Of a stretch of 49,692 bases of DNA, positions 35,401-43,693 are shown piece after piece. The stretch's first letter is position 1, and the number at the start of each line of letters is the position of its first letter. The notes under the pieces were generated by a model. It was given only the letters and a program-made list of their open reading frames with translations, was not told the origin of the DNA and ran no database searches. The translations under genes and the position numbers were made by a program. This DNA comes from Gordonibacter sp. 28C (lineage in GTDB: Bacteria; Actinomycetota; Coriobacteriia; Coriobacteriales; Eggerthellaceae): NCBI RefSeq assembly GCF_003339845.1, contig NZ_PPTR01000018.1, forward strand, positions 1 through 49,692, written 5' to 3'.

Positions 35401-38400
35401 TCCTTGTACAGCTCGAACACCACGCCCTTGAGCGGCTGCTGGGCGCCGCCGAACTCGTCCTGCTTCACCAGCCTGAGAAGCGCCGTTGCGTCGAGCCAAC
35501 CCCAGGAATCCACGTTCACTTCCGTGAAGGCGGTCTCCTCGCCGCGCTCCTGGCCGTCGACGGAGAGCACGGCATGGTTGCTCACGCCGCCCCCGTCGAC
35601 CAGGCCCACCACGTTCGTGCGGTACTCCAGCACGTACGACTCGCTGCCGTTTGGCAGGTTCACCTCGAACCGGGTCTTGCCGTCGTCCGAGAGCGACATG
35701 CCCACGGTGCAGCCCGGCACCTCGCCGCCGTGGTCAACGGCGATGGAGCCGTCCGCGTTGTGCTTCGCGTAGTACACCTTCACCGACGAATAGTCGAGCT
35801 CGAGCGAGTCGGGCAGCACGTCGGTGACCTTCGCGTCGTGCAGCGCGCTGCCGAGCGCGTTGACCTGCACGGTCCACACGATGTACGAGGGATCGGCGTC
35901 GGTTCCCTTCGTGAACGAGCCGCTCTTGCCCACCACGTCGTTCGTGAAGCTGCCCGTTTCGCCGTCGGTGGCGAAGTCGACGCTGCAGGCGTTGCCGCCG
36001 TCGAAGTTCGCGTCGGACGCCCAGGCGGTGTTCTTCGTCGCGACGGTGCAGCCGTCGTGCTCGAGGAGCTTGGCCTTCCCCTGCGCGTTCAGCTTCACCG
36101 TGAGCTCGATCTCGTAGGTCGAGGACGTGGCGCCGAAGTTGGCGCTGAACTTCTTGCCCGCGAAGCCCCACGTCCCGTTGCCGCCGCTCAAGACGGGTAC
36201 GCCGTCCCTCGCCACCGAGGCCCCCTCCACGTCCCAATCGGAGGCGTCGAGGGTTCCCACGACCGAGCCGCCCGCGTCGCGGATGTCGCTCGCGAGGGCG
36301 CCCAGGTCGTCCTCGACCTCCAACCCGGCGCAGTCCATCTTGCTCGCGTTGGCCGTGAGTTTGAAGCGCAGCAGGTTGTCGCTCGTGCCGGGCGCGGATC
36401 CGTCGACCGTCTCGAACGAGGCCGTCTTTTGCAAGAATGTGTTGGGAAACGCCTTGCTCGCGTTGTCGTAGGCGTCGAAGGGGGCGCGGCCGCTCTTCTG
36501 CACCTCGAGGTGCGCCGCGTTCGCGTACGCGTGGTTCTTCGCGTTCTCGTGCAGGTAGTTCACGGCCTTCGTGTCCAGCGTGACGACGATCTCGCCGATG
36601 CGCTGGCCGTAGCCGCCGTCGTCTTTGGCGGGGTCGACCGACACGGACAGCTTGGAGGTAGCCACGCCCCCGACCGTGAAGGCGTCCTCCGAAACGATGC
36701 ACTTGTCCGTGATGTCCTCGCCGCCGCACCACACGGCCAGGGAGCCGGGCTCGTAGGTCTGGTCGGCCCGGACGGTGCCGCCCGCATCGGTGTAGGTGCC
36801 CAGCGCGTAACCTGCCCCGTTCCACGTCGCGCCGACCACGTCCTCGATCACCCAGCCGTCGTAGCCGGCTGTGCGCGTGGAGGGCGTGATGGACCACGAG
36901 ACGACGCCCGTCCGCGGATCGGCGCCCGTCGCCTCCTTGCTCACGTAGGAGACCTGGAAGTCCGTGCCGACGGCCGGCATCCGGTGCTCGAACCCGGGCC
37001 CCGGCCCCGTGCCGGTAGGCCAGCGGCCGTCGAGCGTGGCGGCGTTCTGGAAGTTCAGGTCCGTGTCCTTCTGCTCGTCGTCCACCAGGTTGATGGAGGC
37101 GTCGAACGAAATGCGATGCGCCTCGGCCAGCAGGTCGTTCGCGGCCGCGTTCTTGAAGTGCACCTGGATGGTGGGAAGGCCGTCGGTTTGCAGGTAGGTG
37201 ACGTAGGTCGCGCTCTCGTCCGGCACCGGCAGGGCCGTGTGCGCCTCGAGGGCTACTCCGTCGACGGTCACCCAGTAGCGGCCCTGCTCGTCGGCCTTCA
37301 GCGTGGCGAAGTTGCCCGCGTCGTCGCGGCCGAGCGCGTCGGTGACCACGGCGTCGTAGATGCTGCCGCTTCCGTCCTCGTTCACCGCGATGTCGTAGTG
37401 GATGGTGCTCGCGTCCAGCTGCGAGCCGTGCTTGGCAAGCGAGGGCGCGTCGACCGGAACGCTGTCGCTCGTGGTTTCGTCCGCGGGCACGTTCGCCCGG
37501 CCCTTCTGCTGCGGCAGCGTCGCCTCGTTCGAGGCCGCGAAGCTGCCGTCGCTCGCCTGCTTCAGGGCGTCCTCGGTCAGGCTCGTCGTCACCTCGATGG
37601 TCTGGGGCGCCGTGAGCGCGCTGTCGGACGGGAACGCGCCGGCAAGGTGCCCGTCTTCTTCCGAGAAGGCGAATTCCTCGCCCTGCACCGTTGCCCGGTT
37701 CAAGACCAGGCCCTCGCCCAGCGTGTCGACCACCTTGACGCCGGCCAGCGGAACGCCGGGGGTGTCCTTGCCCACCACGATGCTCCACGTGACGGTGGAG
37801 TCCCGCTTGTTGAACGCGCCGGTTTTCTCGATGCCGCCCAGCAAGGGGGTTTTCGGCGGCACGACGATGGTGAGCCTGCTGCCGCCGTCGCCCTGCAGGT
37901 CGAGGTCGATGTCGGAGGGGTTCGCGTCGTCGAGGCCGTCGGCGTTGAGCCTGAACTCGCACTCGCAGCCGCCCCTGATGTTCTGGTTGCCCTCGTCGAG
38001 GTTGACGGCCTGCGAGAACGTCACCGTCACCACGTTGCTCACGATGGAGTATTCGCCCAGCTCCACGCCGTTCTGGGCGGTGATCTTGCCCACTGCGTCC
38101 GTGACGGTGAAATAGCGCGAATCGAGCGAATAACGGTAGAAGTCGCCCTGCTCGACGTTGCGGCCCTCGTCGTCTTTCAAAATGGAGAAATCGATGCGCA
38201 TGTTGAGCGTGTCGATGGATTCGAACGGGACGGCGGACAGGTCGACGGTCTGGTTCCCCTGCGCGTCGGTCGCGATGTCGACGGGATGGACAATGCCGCT
38301 CGTATCCCGGTAGGTCAGGGAGCCCGCCGCGAGCTTGAGCTGGCTCGTGTCACTCGTCACGTCGCTGCCGGCCTCGAATGGGGCGGCCAACAGGTCCGCG

Positions 38401-39230
38401 ACGGCGCTTGAGGCGTCGGATTCCCGCCCCGGCGCCCCGCTTTCCGCGGCGGAAAGCGTCACGTCGACGGATGCGCGGGCTTCGAACACGTTCGCCGCGA
38501 GTTTGTCGTCGGCATTCGGGACGACGAGCTTGGCGGTCGCCGTCACGGCGACGGGTTCGCCCGTCGCGCTTGCGCGCATGGCGGCACTCGGAACGGTCAC
38601 GACGGTCACCGTGCAGGGCGCCGCGACAGAGGCGTCGGGGCGGACGTCGCGCGCCGCAGACAGAACCTCGGACAAGGGAAGCGAAACCGCCCCGTCGGCC
38701 GCTTCGGCCGCGAGGGGCGCGCGGGACGTCGGATGGCGCAAGGCGCCCGTCGCGTCCACGCCGTCTGCGGCACCGCCCAGGTACACGGCCTCGATGTCGA
38801 GCTGGTCTTTGTTGTAGTTCCAGGTCAACTCGCTACCTGACAGGTCGGCACCCGGCGATTCCGCGCCCAGCTCGACGGTCCACGCAACCTGGCCGGACGA
38901 CTGGTCGAACGACGCCGTTTGGGCGAGCCCGGACGCGATCGCGGAAGCTGGAGAGACATCGAACGGCCGGCGCTCGATCGCGAGGTCATCAAACGATAGC
39001 GGTTCGGTCAACGGGACGTTATCGACCGCTCCCGCGTATATGCTATCCTCTTCACCAGGCGATTCGGTGACGGCTTTGCCTTCCTCGATCGCCGAAGCCC
39101 GTTCGCTCCCCTGCTCTGAAGCGCCGTCGGCCAACGCGATGAGCGGTTGGTAAACGGCGTTGTTGCAGGTGAAGATTAAGGCGAACGCTAGAAAGAGCGA
39201 AAAGACGCGGCGCATTCTTTTCTTGTGCAT
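29409..39230 (-). CDS. Giant Cna-B / SpaA-type surface adhesin with cell-wall sorting-like end
   Basis: 3273 residues from the ATG at 39230 (AGGAGGG upstream). Signal peptide: basic MHKKRMRR, hydrophobic SLFLAFALIF, cleavage near ALADG. Residues about 40-1290 form several adhesin-type beta domains with repeated themes (EKTGAFNKRDSTVTWSIVVG, SYIVWTVQVNALGSALHDAK) like the isopeptide-forming domains of Gram-positive adhesins. From about 1290 to 3220 I count about 17 Cna-B-like repeats, each with a strand ending in K(x)D, a core (L)xGAxFxL and an end (G)xYxxxExxxPxGY. The C-terminus is Pro/Ala-rich, then AARTGDPW, a hydrophobic span and RRRKRN. ARTGD stands in place of LPxTG. Probably covalently wall-linked and host- or partner-binding. 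No sortase is in the window. GC-rich and free of frameshifts. Confidence 0.93.
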   Translation of the reverse strand: MHKKRMRRVFSLFLAFALIFTCNNAVYQPLIALADGASEQGSERASAIEEGKAVTESPGEEDSIYAGAVDNVPLTEPLSFDDLAIERRPFDVSPASAIASGLAQTASFDQSSGQVAWTVELGAESPGADLSGSELTWNYNKDQLDIEAVYLGGAADGVDATGALRHPTSRAPLAAEAADGAVSLPLSEVLSAARDVRPDASVAAPCTVTVVTVPSAAMRASATGEPVAVTATAKLVVPNADDKLAANVFEARASVDVTLSAAESGAPGRESDASSAVADLLAAPFEAGSDVTSDTSQLKLAAGSLTYRDTSGIVHPVDIATDAQGNQTVDLSAVPFESIDTLNMRIDFSILKDDEGRNVEQGDFYRYSLDSRYFTVTDAVGKITAQNGVELGEYSIVSNVVTVTFSQAVNLDEGNQNIRGGCECEFRLNADGLDDANPSDIDLDLQGDGGSRLTIVVPPKTPLLGGIEKTGAFNKRDSTVTWSIVVGKDTPGVPLAGVKVVDTLGEGLVLNRATVQGEEFAFSEEDGHLAGAFPSDSALTAPQTIEVTTSLTEDALKQASDGSFAASNEATLPQQKGRANVPADETTSDSVPVDAPSLAKHGSQLDASTIHYDIAVNEDGSGSIYDAVVTDALGRDDAGNFATLKADEQGRYWVTVDGVALEAHTALPVPDESATYVTYLQTDGLPTIQVHFKNAAANDLLAEAHRISFDASINLVDDEQKDTDLNFQNAATLDGRWPTGTGPGPGFEHRMPAVGTDFQVSYVSKEATGADPRTGVVSWSITPSTRTAGYDGWVIEDVVGATWNGAGYALGTYTDAGGTVRADQTYEPGSLAVWCGGEDITDKCIVSEDAFTVGGVATSKLSVSVDPAKDDGGYGQRIGEIVVTLDTKAVNYLHENAKNHAYANAAHLEVQKSGRAPFDAYDNASKAFPNTFLQKTASFETVDGSAPGTSDNLLRFKLTANASKMDCAGLEVEDDLGALASDIRDAGGSVVGTLDASDWDVEGASVARDGVPVLSGGNGTWGFAGKKFSANFGATSSTYEIELTVKLNAQGKAKLLEHDGCTVATKNTAWASDANFDGGNACSVDFATDGETGSFTNDVVGKSGSFTKGTDADPSYIVWTVQVNALGSALHDAKVTDVLPDSLELDYSSVKVYYAKHNADGSIAVDHGGEVPGCTVGMSLSDDGKTRFEVNLPNGSESYVLEYRTNVVGLVDGGGVSNHAVLSVDGQERGEETAFTEVNVDSWGWLDATALLRLVKQDEFGGAQQPLKGVVFELYKDPGRTQLFKTGVSRDDGTVPFYGLAANTTYYYKETSAPVGYSDQVLEGDLATGDAGKANAKDVAVTNARKSTDGLVEIDKTFGSPGDITNPVSEFKLWLYPNGYGNAKKAPVGLTGADGAYAFDRTASPDAVVASKAWGGSIKIAGLPWGCYALEETNPQAGYAAYEGMKYFEVTYGTNDRGLDVWGVDYDPRGTGANTSAIKNEKTALEVVKTSPSGTSLTGAVLSIYETDAAGNKTGTMVQSLFDGLSYSATVTDLSTQTFTWSLVGLPAGTYVLAEDQAPDDQQLVKFQDVKFSVDAYGKARVLSGPGVVDGKAIKVSDGTALVKLAKLDQFGVRVEGAKVELQKRDGSSWDTVETYTTDNADKTVTVERDATYRFVETKVPLAYLPVNDGTLDIGIFACVEFKIDEFGKMEVLDLHNPAGLGANAAYGNTASAGSKSVTLRNERVVGHASFKKTDEDGTPLKDAKFDLYRVGAASDGSDDAKVNQSGSFSSAADGTVTTEGSSLVNNFTGEPIANGLAPGSYYFKETGTHDDFVLPRGDAANTPVFTVNADGSNRYTWQGAGSNAPWQAIPVFDGGSSASAMVNVPLGAAVVVNKVGTVDGERDQPLPGATFRLHGTTASGSPYETTAVSAPQGGTINWSDSNGGAHSTAVERGQAVFANVPAGTYEVVEAAAPPGYILDEYPYNVVVASDAAGWVYAVGDGATGKNIVPNRLTAFRLDKVDADTGAPVDDVELSVYPAGALPSDAALAVWTRDAAGDTSVEVFGPAMDVGWNNQVQGLPAGDYMLRETKTPTVYATASDIPFTLKPDGGIESATPGAVSGDGSTGITITMKDHIAKAQVELAKTIEGGLPGTVSGVEFSLCRKGAPDALVAEGLVTGAAGIWTSVGSTVVREDTHEPLGDGLEVGEYYFVETKATDDTVLDGRHWEFAVANADDYDVSGAPLSVTATNAPFSASLVLDKLDGTSGEALAGAKFTLSYQPASGGAATDTALTSADGRFIASNLKKGSYTLTETTVPEGYRDAFSATFELAEGDNGKTVEVREGAASPDVVVAKTGGTWTDAGVTNARIPGSLTLTKVDGDTGVGLGGAEFELTGPGGNAVTYATGPDGTLGVDGLAWGSYTIAETKAPDGYRLGGTPYSGTFAIDAGNAASGVDLGLVGNVKTRASIAKTDDGGSPLAGAHLRLSGRFAGTAASDVSWTSGADPREFAGELIVGETYTLTESDRLGGYLTWSDAVTFKLNDAGAIVLTGNPDLRDGSPAASVSPDGLRLSLRNVAVKADVELVKTRDGAGPLEGVVFDLCQQGAPGALRSGLVTDMDGKIRVEGLPEGSYYFVETATPGNAVIDQTHRTFSVGEAQHGTTVAVLVDNASFHSSVSVFKVDETSGEPLAGTQFALSKSDGAGGFVAVGLPVSTNEFGMVAFVMKEKGTYRVQETQAAPGYALDAGSPYTATFTVENTADFQSQELKLHENVDQATAGKYRLSVENALYRNGNVANERKLGSVSLLKIDAETNAALDDVEFQLYDAADPGTALGTFTTGRAYPSPDDAAGAPGASGVLDIAGLAWGDYYLQETRADGYRVLGDKLPFSIGSSNADQTPSVDLGAVGNDPIEFGFTALERYVEGCSDASLGAEDPEALRPLEGAEFTVYRDPILAQPVEATASGNDGQVAFARIPAGTYFVHETTVPDGRVSDGTVYELVIGVDGTIERFAPAGEDGVLTQVVNDVHRTDIHLRKVSETDEGKVLPGSTYGLHKRLPAQASADPSSADDLRLIAKAVTDADGHLVFEGVLMGQEYVICELEAPDGCLVSKNPVSVTFAMGEGGVPKVVTFDGGSGTADIDEGGVIVWREPQVVVRFDKKGPEGNLLAGAKLQVVDQAGAVVVEPWTSSADEGREAEGVLAAGKTYRLQELEAPPGYLKADDVAFTVDDPKVAPGEPHTQLVEMVDQRVPAPAKSAPSAAARTGDPWAPLVPVIVGVAVVAVIAAAAAIIIRRRKRN

Positions 39231-39248
39231 GGGAGTCCCTCCTGTTGC

Positions 39249-39272
39249 GTTCGGGCATAGATATGCCCGAAC
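39249..39272. promoter_or_regulatory. 24-bp palindrome in the adhesin leader
   Basis: GTTCGGGCATA-GA-TATGCCCGAAC, perfect 11-bp arms. It lies about 10 bases upstream of the adhesin ribosome site, so in the message it makes a hairpin next to it; in DNA it could be an operator. The rest of the gap to 39690 shows no gene and no clear promoter. Confidence 0.6.
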
Positions 39273-39695
39273 AGGCTCGCGCGCTCATTTTCACGTACCC
39301 GCATTTCCGAATCGTAACCGTCAAAGGGAGCGTTAGAGCCCCGTTGGGCATTCGTTGACGTTCCGTTAAACTCCCGAACGCTGCTCTCTTTCCCCTCCCC
39401 ATGCCTTGTCGATCGACGGATTCGAGCACGTTCGCTTCGGCCACGTCGGCGCAAAGCCAAAACGCGCATCGGCAAATTTCGCGCAAAGCCCCGTCCAGGT
39501 AGCTCCAATGCACGCTGGAGCGCATTCTACGCTAACCCCCACTGCATTAATATTGATTCAAAATATGGTGAACGCCTGATCAGAAGTTGATTCTTTCCTT
39601 GACAAACGCATGGGGCGCGGTTCTGTCCCCCACCTCCTCCCATGCGCTGACGCACCGCGCGCTACAACCAGGCTCCCGCGCACCGGGCATAAAAA

Positions 39696-39719
39696 AATCC
39701 CCCGCCGAAGCGGGGGATT
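39696..39719 (-). terminator. Terminator of the arginine deiminase operon
   Basis: A perfect 10-bp stem (AATCCCCCGC with GCGGGGGATT, loop CGAA) followed on the minus strand by seven T bases (39691-39697), about 50 bases after the transporter stop. The strongest terminator in the window. Confidence 0.93.
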
Positions 39720-39769
39720 CGAAACGCGGTTCCGTGCGCGAACGCTACGTCAGCCTATCAGGGCAAACG

Positions 39770-41392
39770 TTATGCCGCACCCGGTATGATCATCATCGCC
39801 GCGGTCAAGATAACGGCGCAGACCACGCCCAAGATGATGAACAGCTTGCCGCCGAACTTGAGCCAGGTGGAGTACTCGATCTTCGCCAACGCGAGGCCGC
39901 CCATGATGGCGCCGCTCGTGGGGGTGAACAGGTTCACCAAGCCGTTGCCGGCGCTGTAGATCATGATCATCACGTCGGTGGAGAACCCGAGCGAGTTCGC
40001 CAGCGGGCCCATGATGGGCATGGACACGGTGGCCATGCCGGACGACGACGGGATGAGGAACGACAGCACGATGTAGAGCAGGAACGACAGCGGTGCGAAG
40101 ATTACTGCCGACATGCCGGCCAGCGCGTTCGCGGCGTTCTCGAGGATCCAGATATCCAAGCCGGTCTCGCCCATGAGCACCGTGATGGAGCGCGCCATGG
40201 CGATGATCAGCACAACGCTCATCATGTCGGCGGTGCCGTTGATGAACGCCTTGATGAAACGGCTCTCGGACAGGCCGCCGATAACGGCGATGACGATGGC
40301 CATGAGCAGGAACCACGTGGTGGCCTCGTCGAAGTACCACTGGCCCAGCGGCACGCCCGTGAGGAACGCGGACCAGCCCTCGGACACCTGCTCCTCGGCG
40401 GTGACGGTGCCTTCGACGTCGCCCGTGAACGTCAGCTCGCCATCGAGCGCGCCCGCGTCTGCGGCGTCGGCCCACGAAGCCGAGATGTCGTCGCCGGAAA
40501 CCTGCGTCGTAACCTCTTCAGTGGCGGCGCCGGCGTTGAACACGTCGATGCCGAAGTCCTCCCAGGGGATGAAGCTGACGATCATGACCACGAACGTGAG
40601 CGCGAACACCACGAGCGTCCACTTCTGGCGCCCGGTCATGAGCTTCTTGTCCGGATTCGCCTCAGCCTCTTCGGTCTCCTGCTGGGCCTCGCCGAACTCG
40701 GCCTTCATGGTCTCCTGCTCCTGCAGCGACATGATGGTGGAGCCCTTGTTGGCCTTGACCTTCTTCGCGTAGCGCATGACGAACACGATGGAGATGGCCA
40801 GCGTCACCAGCCACAGGATCACGCCGAGCATGATGATGGTGCCCTGGTTGACGGCGATGCCCGTGCCGGACAGCGAGTCGACGGCCGCGCCCACGGCGAA
40901 CGGGTTGACCGTCGAGCCGAGCACGCCGCAGCCGGCGCCCAACAACACGACCGCCGCGCCGACGACGCTGTCGAAGCCCGCAGCCACCATCGTGGCGGCG
41001 AGCAGCAGGTAGAACGGCACCGTTTCCTCGCACATGCCGTACGTCGTGCCGCCGATGGAGAAGATGAACATGAGGATGGGAATGAGGATGAGCTCATTGC
41101 CCTTCAGCTTCTTCACGAGTGCCGCGATGCCGGCGTCGAGAGCCCCGGTCTCCGTCACGATGCCCAAAAAGCCGCCCAAAACGAGGACGAACAGACAAAC
41201 GGGCAGTGCGTCGGTAAAGCCCTTGACCGGTGCCGTCGCCACGTTGGCGATCGTCGCACCCGTGACACCTTCCACTCCGGTCGCGCCCATGATCACCGTG
41301 ATGATCGCCAGCACGATAAGGATGATGGCCAGAATGGTAAATGAAGATATAGATCGCTTCTTTCTGCTTTTTTCCTTCGTTTTCTCGGTCAT
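39770..41392 (-). CDS. YfcC-family carrier, probable arginine/ornithine exchanger of the ADI operon
   Basis: 540 residues, ATG at 41392. About 12-13 membrane spans. Residues 1-15 are basic (MTEKTKEKSRKKRS). YfcC/C4-dicarboxylate-anaerobic signature stretches: LGGFLGIVTETGALDAGI, GGTTYGMCEETVPFY, GCGVLGSTVNPFAVGAA and LSFLIPSSSGMATVSMPIMG. A hydrophilic insert (about residues 225-260, Glu-rich) and another near 290-330 separate the halves. It is last in the operon after carbamate kinase. The usual ArcD antiporter (APC family) is absent, so this protein most likely moves arginine in and ornithine out. Confidence 0.85.
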   Translation of the reverse strand: MTEKTKEKSRKKRSISSFTILAIILIVLAIITVIMGATGVEGVTGATIANVATAPVKGFTDALPVCLFVLVLGGFLGIVTETGALDAGIAALVKKLKGNELILIPILMFIFSIGGTTYGMCEETVPFYLLLAATMVAAGFDSVVGAAVVLLGAGCGVLGSTVNPFAVGAAVDSLSGTGIAVNQGTIIMLGVILWLVTLAISIVFVMRYAKKVKANKGSTIMSLQEQETMKAEFGEAQQETEEAEANPDKKLMTGRQKWTLVVFALTFVVMIVSFIPWEDFGIDVFNAGAATEEVTTQVSGDDISASWADAADAGALDGELTFTGDVEGTVTAEEQVSEGWSAFLTGVPLGQWYFDEATTWFLLMAIVIAVIGGLSESRFIKAFINGTADMMSVVLIIAMARSITVLMGETGLDIWILENAANALAGMSAVIFAPLSFLLYIVLSFLIPSSSGMATVSMPIMGPLANSLGFSTDVMIMIYSAGNGLVNLFTPTSGAIMGGLALAKIEYSTWLKFGGKLFIILGVVCAVILTAAMMIIPGAA

Positions 41393-41496
41393 GAGAACCC
41401 CTCCTTATAAGAGGATCGAGGTGAATACGTTTGGCGAACGAGAAACCTAAACGGGCTGACCGGAAGCATAACCGCCCAACTCGCGGATACCCCAAA

Positions 41497-41529
41497 GCGG
41501 CGGCGGGACGCTTCCGCGCCCGCCGCCGC
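41497..41529 (-). repeat. GC hairpin between arcC and the carrier gene
   Basis: GCGGCGGCGGG (41497-41507) pairs perfectly with CCCGCCGCCGC (41519-41529), 7 bases after the arcC stop, without a T run. In a shared transcript it could slow decay or reduce read-through into the carrier gene. Confidence 0.6.
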
Positions 41530-41535
41530 GAAACA

Positions 41536-42489
41536 CTAAGCGGTGATGACCGTACCGGTCTTGCCCTTCAGGCCGTCGGCGGCGCACTCGAGCGACGTGA
41601 TGAGCGCGCGTCCCTCGGGGTGCTGCTGGACGAACTCGATGCAGGCCTCCACCTTCGGCAGCATGCTGCCGGGGGCGAACTGGCCCTCCTCGATGTACTT
41701 CCGGGCCTCGGCCACCGTCATGCTCGTAAGCTCCTCCTGCTCCGGCGTGTTGAAGTTGATGCAGACCTTCTCCACGGCCGTGAGGATGACAAGCATGTCG
41801 GCGCGGAAGTCCGCGGCCAGCTTGGCGGACGAGCGGTCCTTGTCGATGACGGCCGGCACGCCGTGGTAGCTGTCGTCCTTCTCGACGACCGGCACGCCGC
41901 CGCCGCCCGTGGACACCACGATGTAGCCGTCGTCCATGAGGTCCTTGATGGCGTCGAACTCCACGATGCGCTGGGGCTTCGGGGAGGCCACCACCATGCG
42001 CCAGCCGCGGCCGGCGTCCTCCTTGAACGTGAGGCCCGTCTCGGCGGCCTTGGCCTTGGCGGCCTCCTCCGTCATGAACGCGCCCACGGGCTTCGTCGGG
42101 TTCTGGAAGGCCGGGTCCTCGGGGTAGACCACCGTCTGCGTGACGACGCAGGCCGTGGAGCGCATGATGCCGCGGCGCTTCATCTCGTTCAGGATGGCCT
42201 GCGAGAGCTGGTAGCCGATGTAGCCCTGGGACATGGCGCCGCACTCGGGGAAGGGTATCTCGGGCGTCTTGCCGTCGTTGGCGCTCGCGTAGGCGAACGC
42301 GTTGTTGATCATGCCGACCTGCGGGCCGTTGCCGTGGGAGACCACGACGTTGATGCCCTCGGCCACCATGTCCACGATGTGCTCGGCCGTGTTCTTCACG
42401 AGCTCCAGCTGCTCCTGCGGCGTGTCGCCCAGGGCGTTGCCGCCGAGCGCGATGACCACGGACTTGCCTTCGCCTTTCTGGTATGCCAT
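41536..42489 (-). CDS. arcC: Carbamate kinase
   Basis: 317 residues, ATG at 42489 with AGAAGGAGA upstream. Motifs: VIALGGNALGD near the start, VVVSHGNGPQVG, the middle VVASPKPQRIVE, VVSTGGGGVPVVE, VIDKDRSSAKLA and the end AADGLKGKTGTVIT. It makes ATP from carbamoyl phosphate and ADP, the energy-yielding step of arginine fermentation. It is 34 bases after the ornithine carbamoyltransferase gene. Length is normal for the family. Confidence 0.97.
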   Translation of the reverse strand: MAYQKGEGKSVVIALGGNALGDTPQEQLELVKNTAEHIVDMVAEGINVVVSHGNGPQVGMINNAFAYASANDGKTPEIPFPECGAMSQGYIGYQLSQAILNEMKRRGIMRSTACVVTQTVVYPEDPAFQNPTKPVGAFMTEEAAKAKAAETGLTFKEDAGRGWRMVVASPKPQRIVEFDAIKDLMDDGYIVVSTGGGGVPVVEKDDSYHGVPAVIDKDRSSAKLAADFRADMLVILTAVEKVCINFNTPEQEELTSMTVAEARKYIEEGQFAPGSMLPKVEACIEFVQQHPEGRALITSLECAADGLKGKTGTVITA

Positions 42490-42523
42490 AGCTTATCTCC
42501 TTCTTTCCTTGTCAGTGCCTTGC

Positions 42524-43519
42524 TTAGGAGAGCGTGGCGTACATGACGGCCTTGATGGTGTGCATGCGGTTCTCGGCCTCGTCGAACACCTTGGACTGGC
42601 TGGACTCGAAGACCTCGTCCTCGACTTCCATCTCCGTCACGCCGAACTTCTCGGCGATCTCGGCGCCGATGGTGGTCTTCGTGTCGTGGAACGACGGCAG
42701 GCAGTGCATGAAGATGGCGTCGTCGGAAGCCATGGCCATGAGCTCCTTCGTCACGCGATACGGCTCCAGCAGCTTGATGCGCTCGGCCCAGATGTCGTCC
42801 GGCTCGCCCATGGACACCCAGATGTCGGTGTAGATGACGTTGGCACCCGTGCAGGCTTCCTTGACGTCCTCGGTGAGCGTGATGGTGGCGCCGGTCTCGG
42901 CGGCAACCTCGCGGCACTGCGCCACGAGATCGGCCTTCGGCATACGGGCCTCGGGGCCGCAGGCCACGAAGTGCAGGCCCAGCTTGGCGCACACGACCAT
43001 GAGCGAGTTCGCCACGTTGTTCTCGGCGTCGCCCATGAACACGAACTTCAGGCCCTTGAGGCCCTGGGGGAAGTTCTCCTCGACCGTCAGCATGTCGGCG
43101 ATCATCTGCGTGGGATGGAACTCGGTGGTCAGGCCGTTCCACACCGGCACACCGGCGTTGGCGGCCAGATCCTCGACGATCTCCTGGGAGTAGCCACGGT
43201 ACTCGATGCCGTCGTACATGCGGCCGAGCACGCGGGCGGTGTCCTCGATGGACTCCTTCTTGCCCATCTGCGAGCTGCCGGGATCGAGGTAGGTGACGCC
43301 CATGCCCAGGTCCATGCCGCCGACTTCGAAGGCGCAGCGGGTGCGCGTGGAGGTCTTCTCGAACAGCAGAACGATGTTCTTGCCTTCGAGGTAGCGATGG
43401 GGGGTACCCGTCAATTTCAGGTTCTTGAACTCCTTGGACAACTTGATGAGGTAGCGGATCTCGTCAGGCGTGAAATCCAGCAGCTTCAGGAAGTTGCGTC
43501 CGCTCAGGCTCGTGGGCAT
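42524..43519 (-). CDS. argF: Ornithine carbamoyltransferase, catabolic (arcB role)
   Basis: 331 residues, ATG at 43519 (ribosome site GAAAGGAAT). The carbamoyl-phosphate site FEKTSTRTRC, the motif HPTQMIADMLTV and the ornithine-binding HCLPSFHD are intact. It splits citrulline with phosphate into ornithine and carbamoyl phosphate when acting in this operon. Its place between arcA and arcC says catabolic use; the sequence alone does not separate it from the anabolic enzyme, so arcB would be an equally good symbol. Confidence 0.96.
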   Translation of the reverse strand: MPTSLSGRNFLKLLDFTPDEIRYLIKLSKEFKNLKLTGTPHRYLEGKNIVLLFEKTSTRTRCAFEVGGMDLGMGVTYLDPGSSQMGKKESIEDTARVLGRMYDGIEYRGYSQEIVEDLAANAGVPVWNGLTTEFHPTQMIADMLTVEENFPQGLKGLKFVFMGDAENNVANSLMVVCAKLGLHFVACGPEARMPKADLVAQCREVAAETGATITLTEDVKEACTGANVIYTDIWVSMGEPDDIWAERIKLLEPYRVTKELMAMASDDAIFMHCLPSFHDTKTTIGAEIAEKFGVTEMEVEDEVFESSQSKVFDEAENRMHTIKAVMYATLS

Positions 43520-43601
43520 AATTCATTCCTTTCGTTCTTCTTGCCAAGTTTTCTTCGATACGTTCAAACAGACGGGCGACGCCAAGTTAAACCGCCCGCC
43601 T

Positions 43602-43650
43602 CTTTTCAGCCTTCGAGGGGAACCCAAGGCCCCCCTCTCGGCTGGAAAAG
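43602..43650 (-). repeat. Hairpin between arcA and argF
   Basis: TTTTCAGCC (43603-43611) pairs with GGCTGGAAAA (43640-43649) with one bulge, and GAGGGG pairs inside with CCCCTC. No terminator T run. It lies in the 174-base gap of the operon and probably shapes message stability, giving different levels of arcA and the genes behind it. A second small inverted repeat (GGTCCG / CGGACC) follows near 43659-43681. Confidence 0.55.
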
Positions 43651-43693
43651 ATAAAGGGTTGCGGTCCGACCGGCGGCCGGACCTTGTGCGAAA

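Noticed and set aside
30990-38411. Long plus-strand frames (977 and 1454 codons) within the adhesin region
   Set aside because: Antisense shadows with Arg/His/Val-rich composition and no domains; the minus-strand adhesin has signal peptide, repeats and sorting end.
29409-39230. Repeats of the adhesin as a CRISPR array or tandem DNA repeat
   Set aside because: The repeats are protein-level only, about 100 residues long and strongly diverged in DNA; no spacer-repeat pattern.
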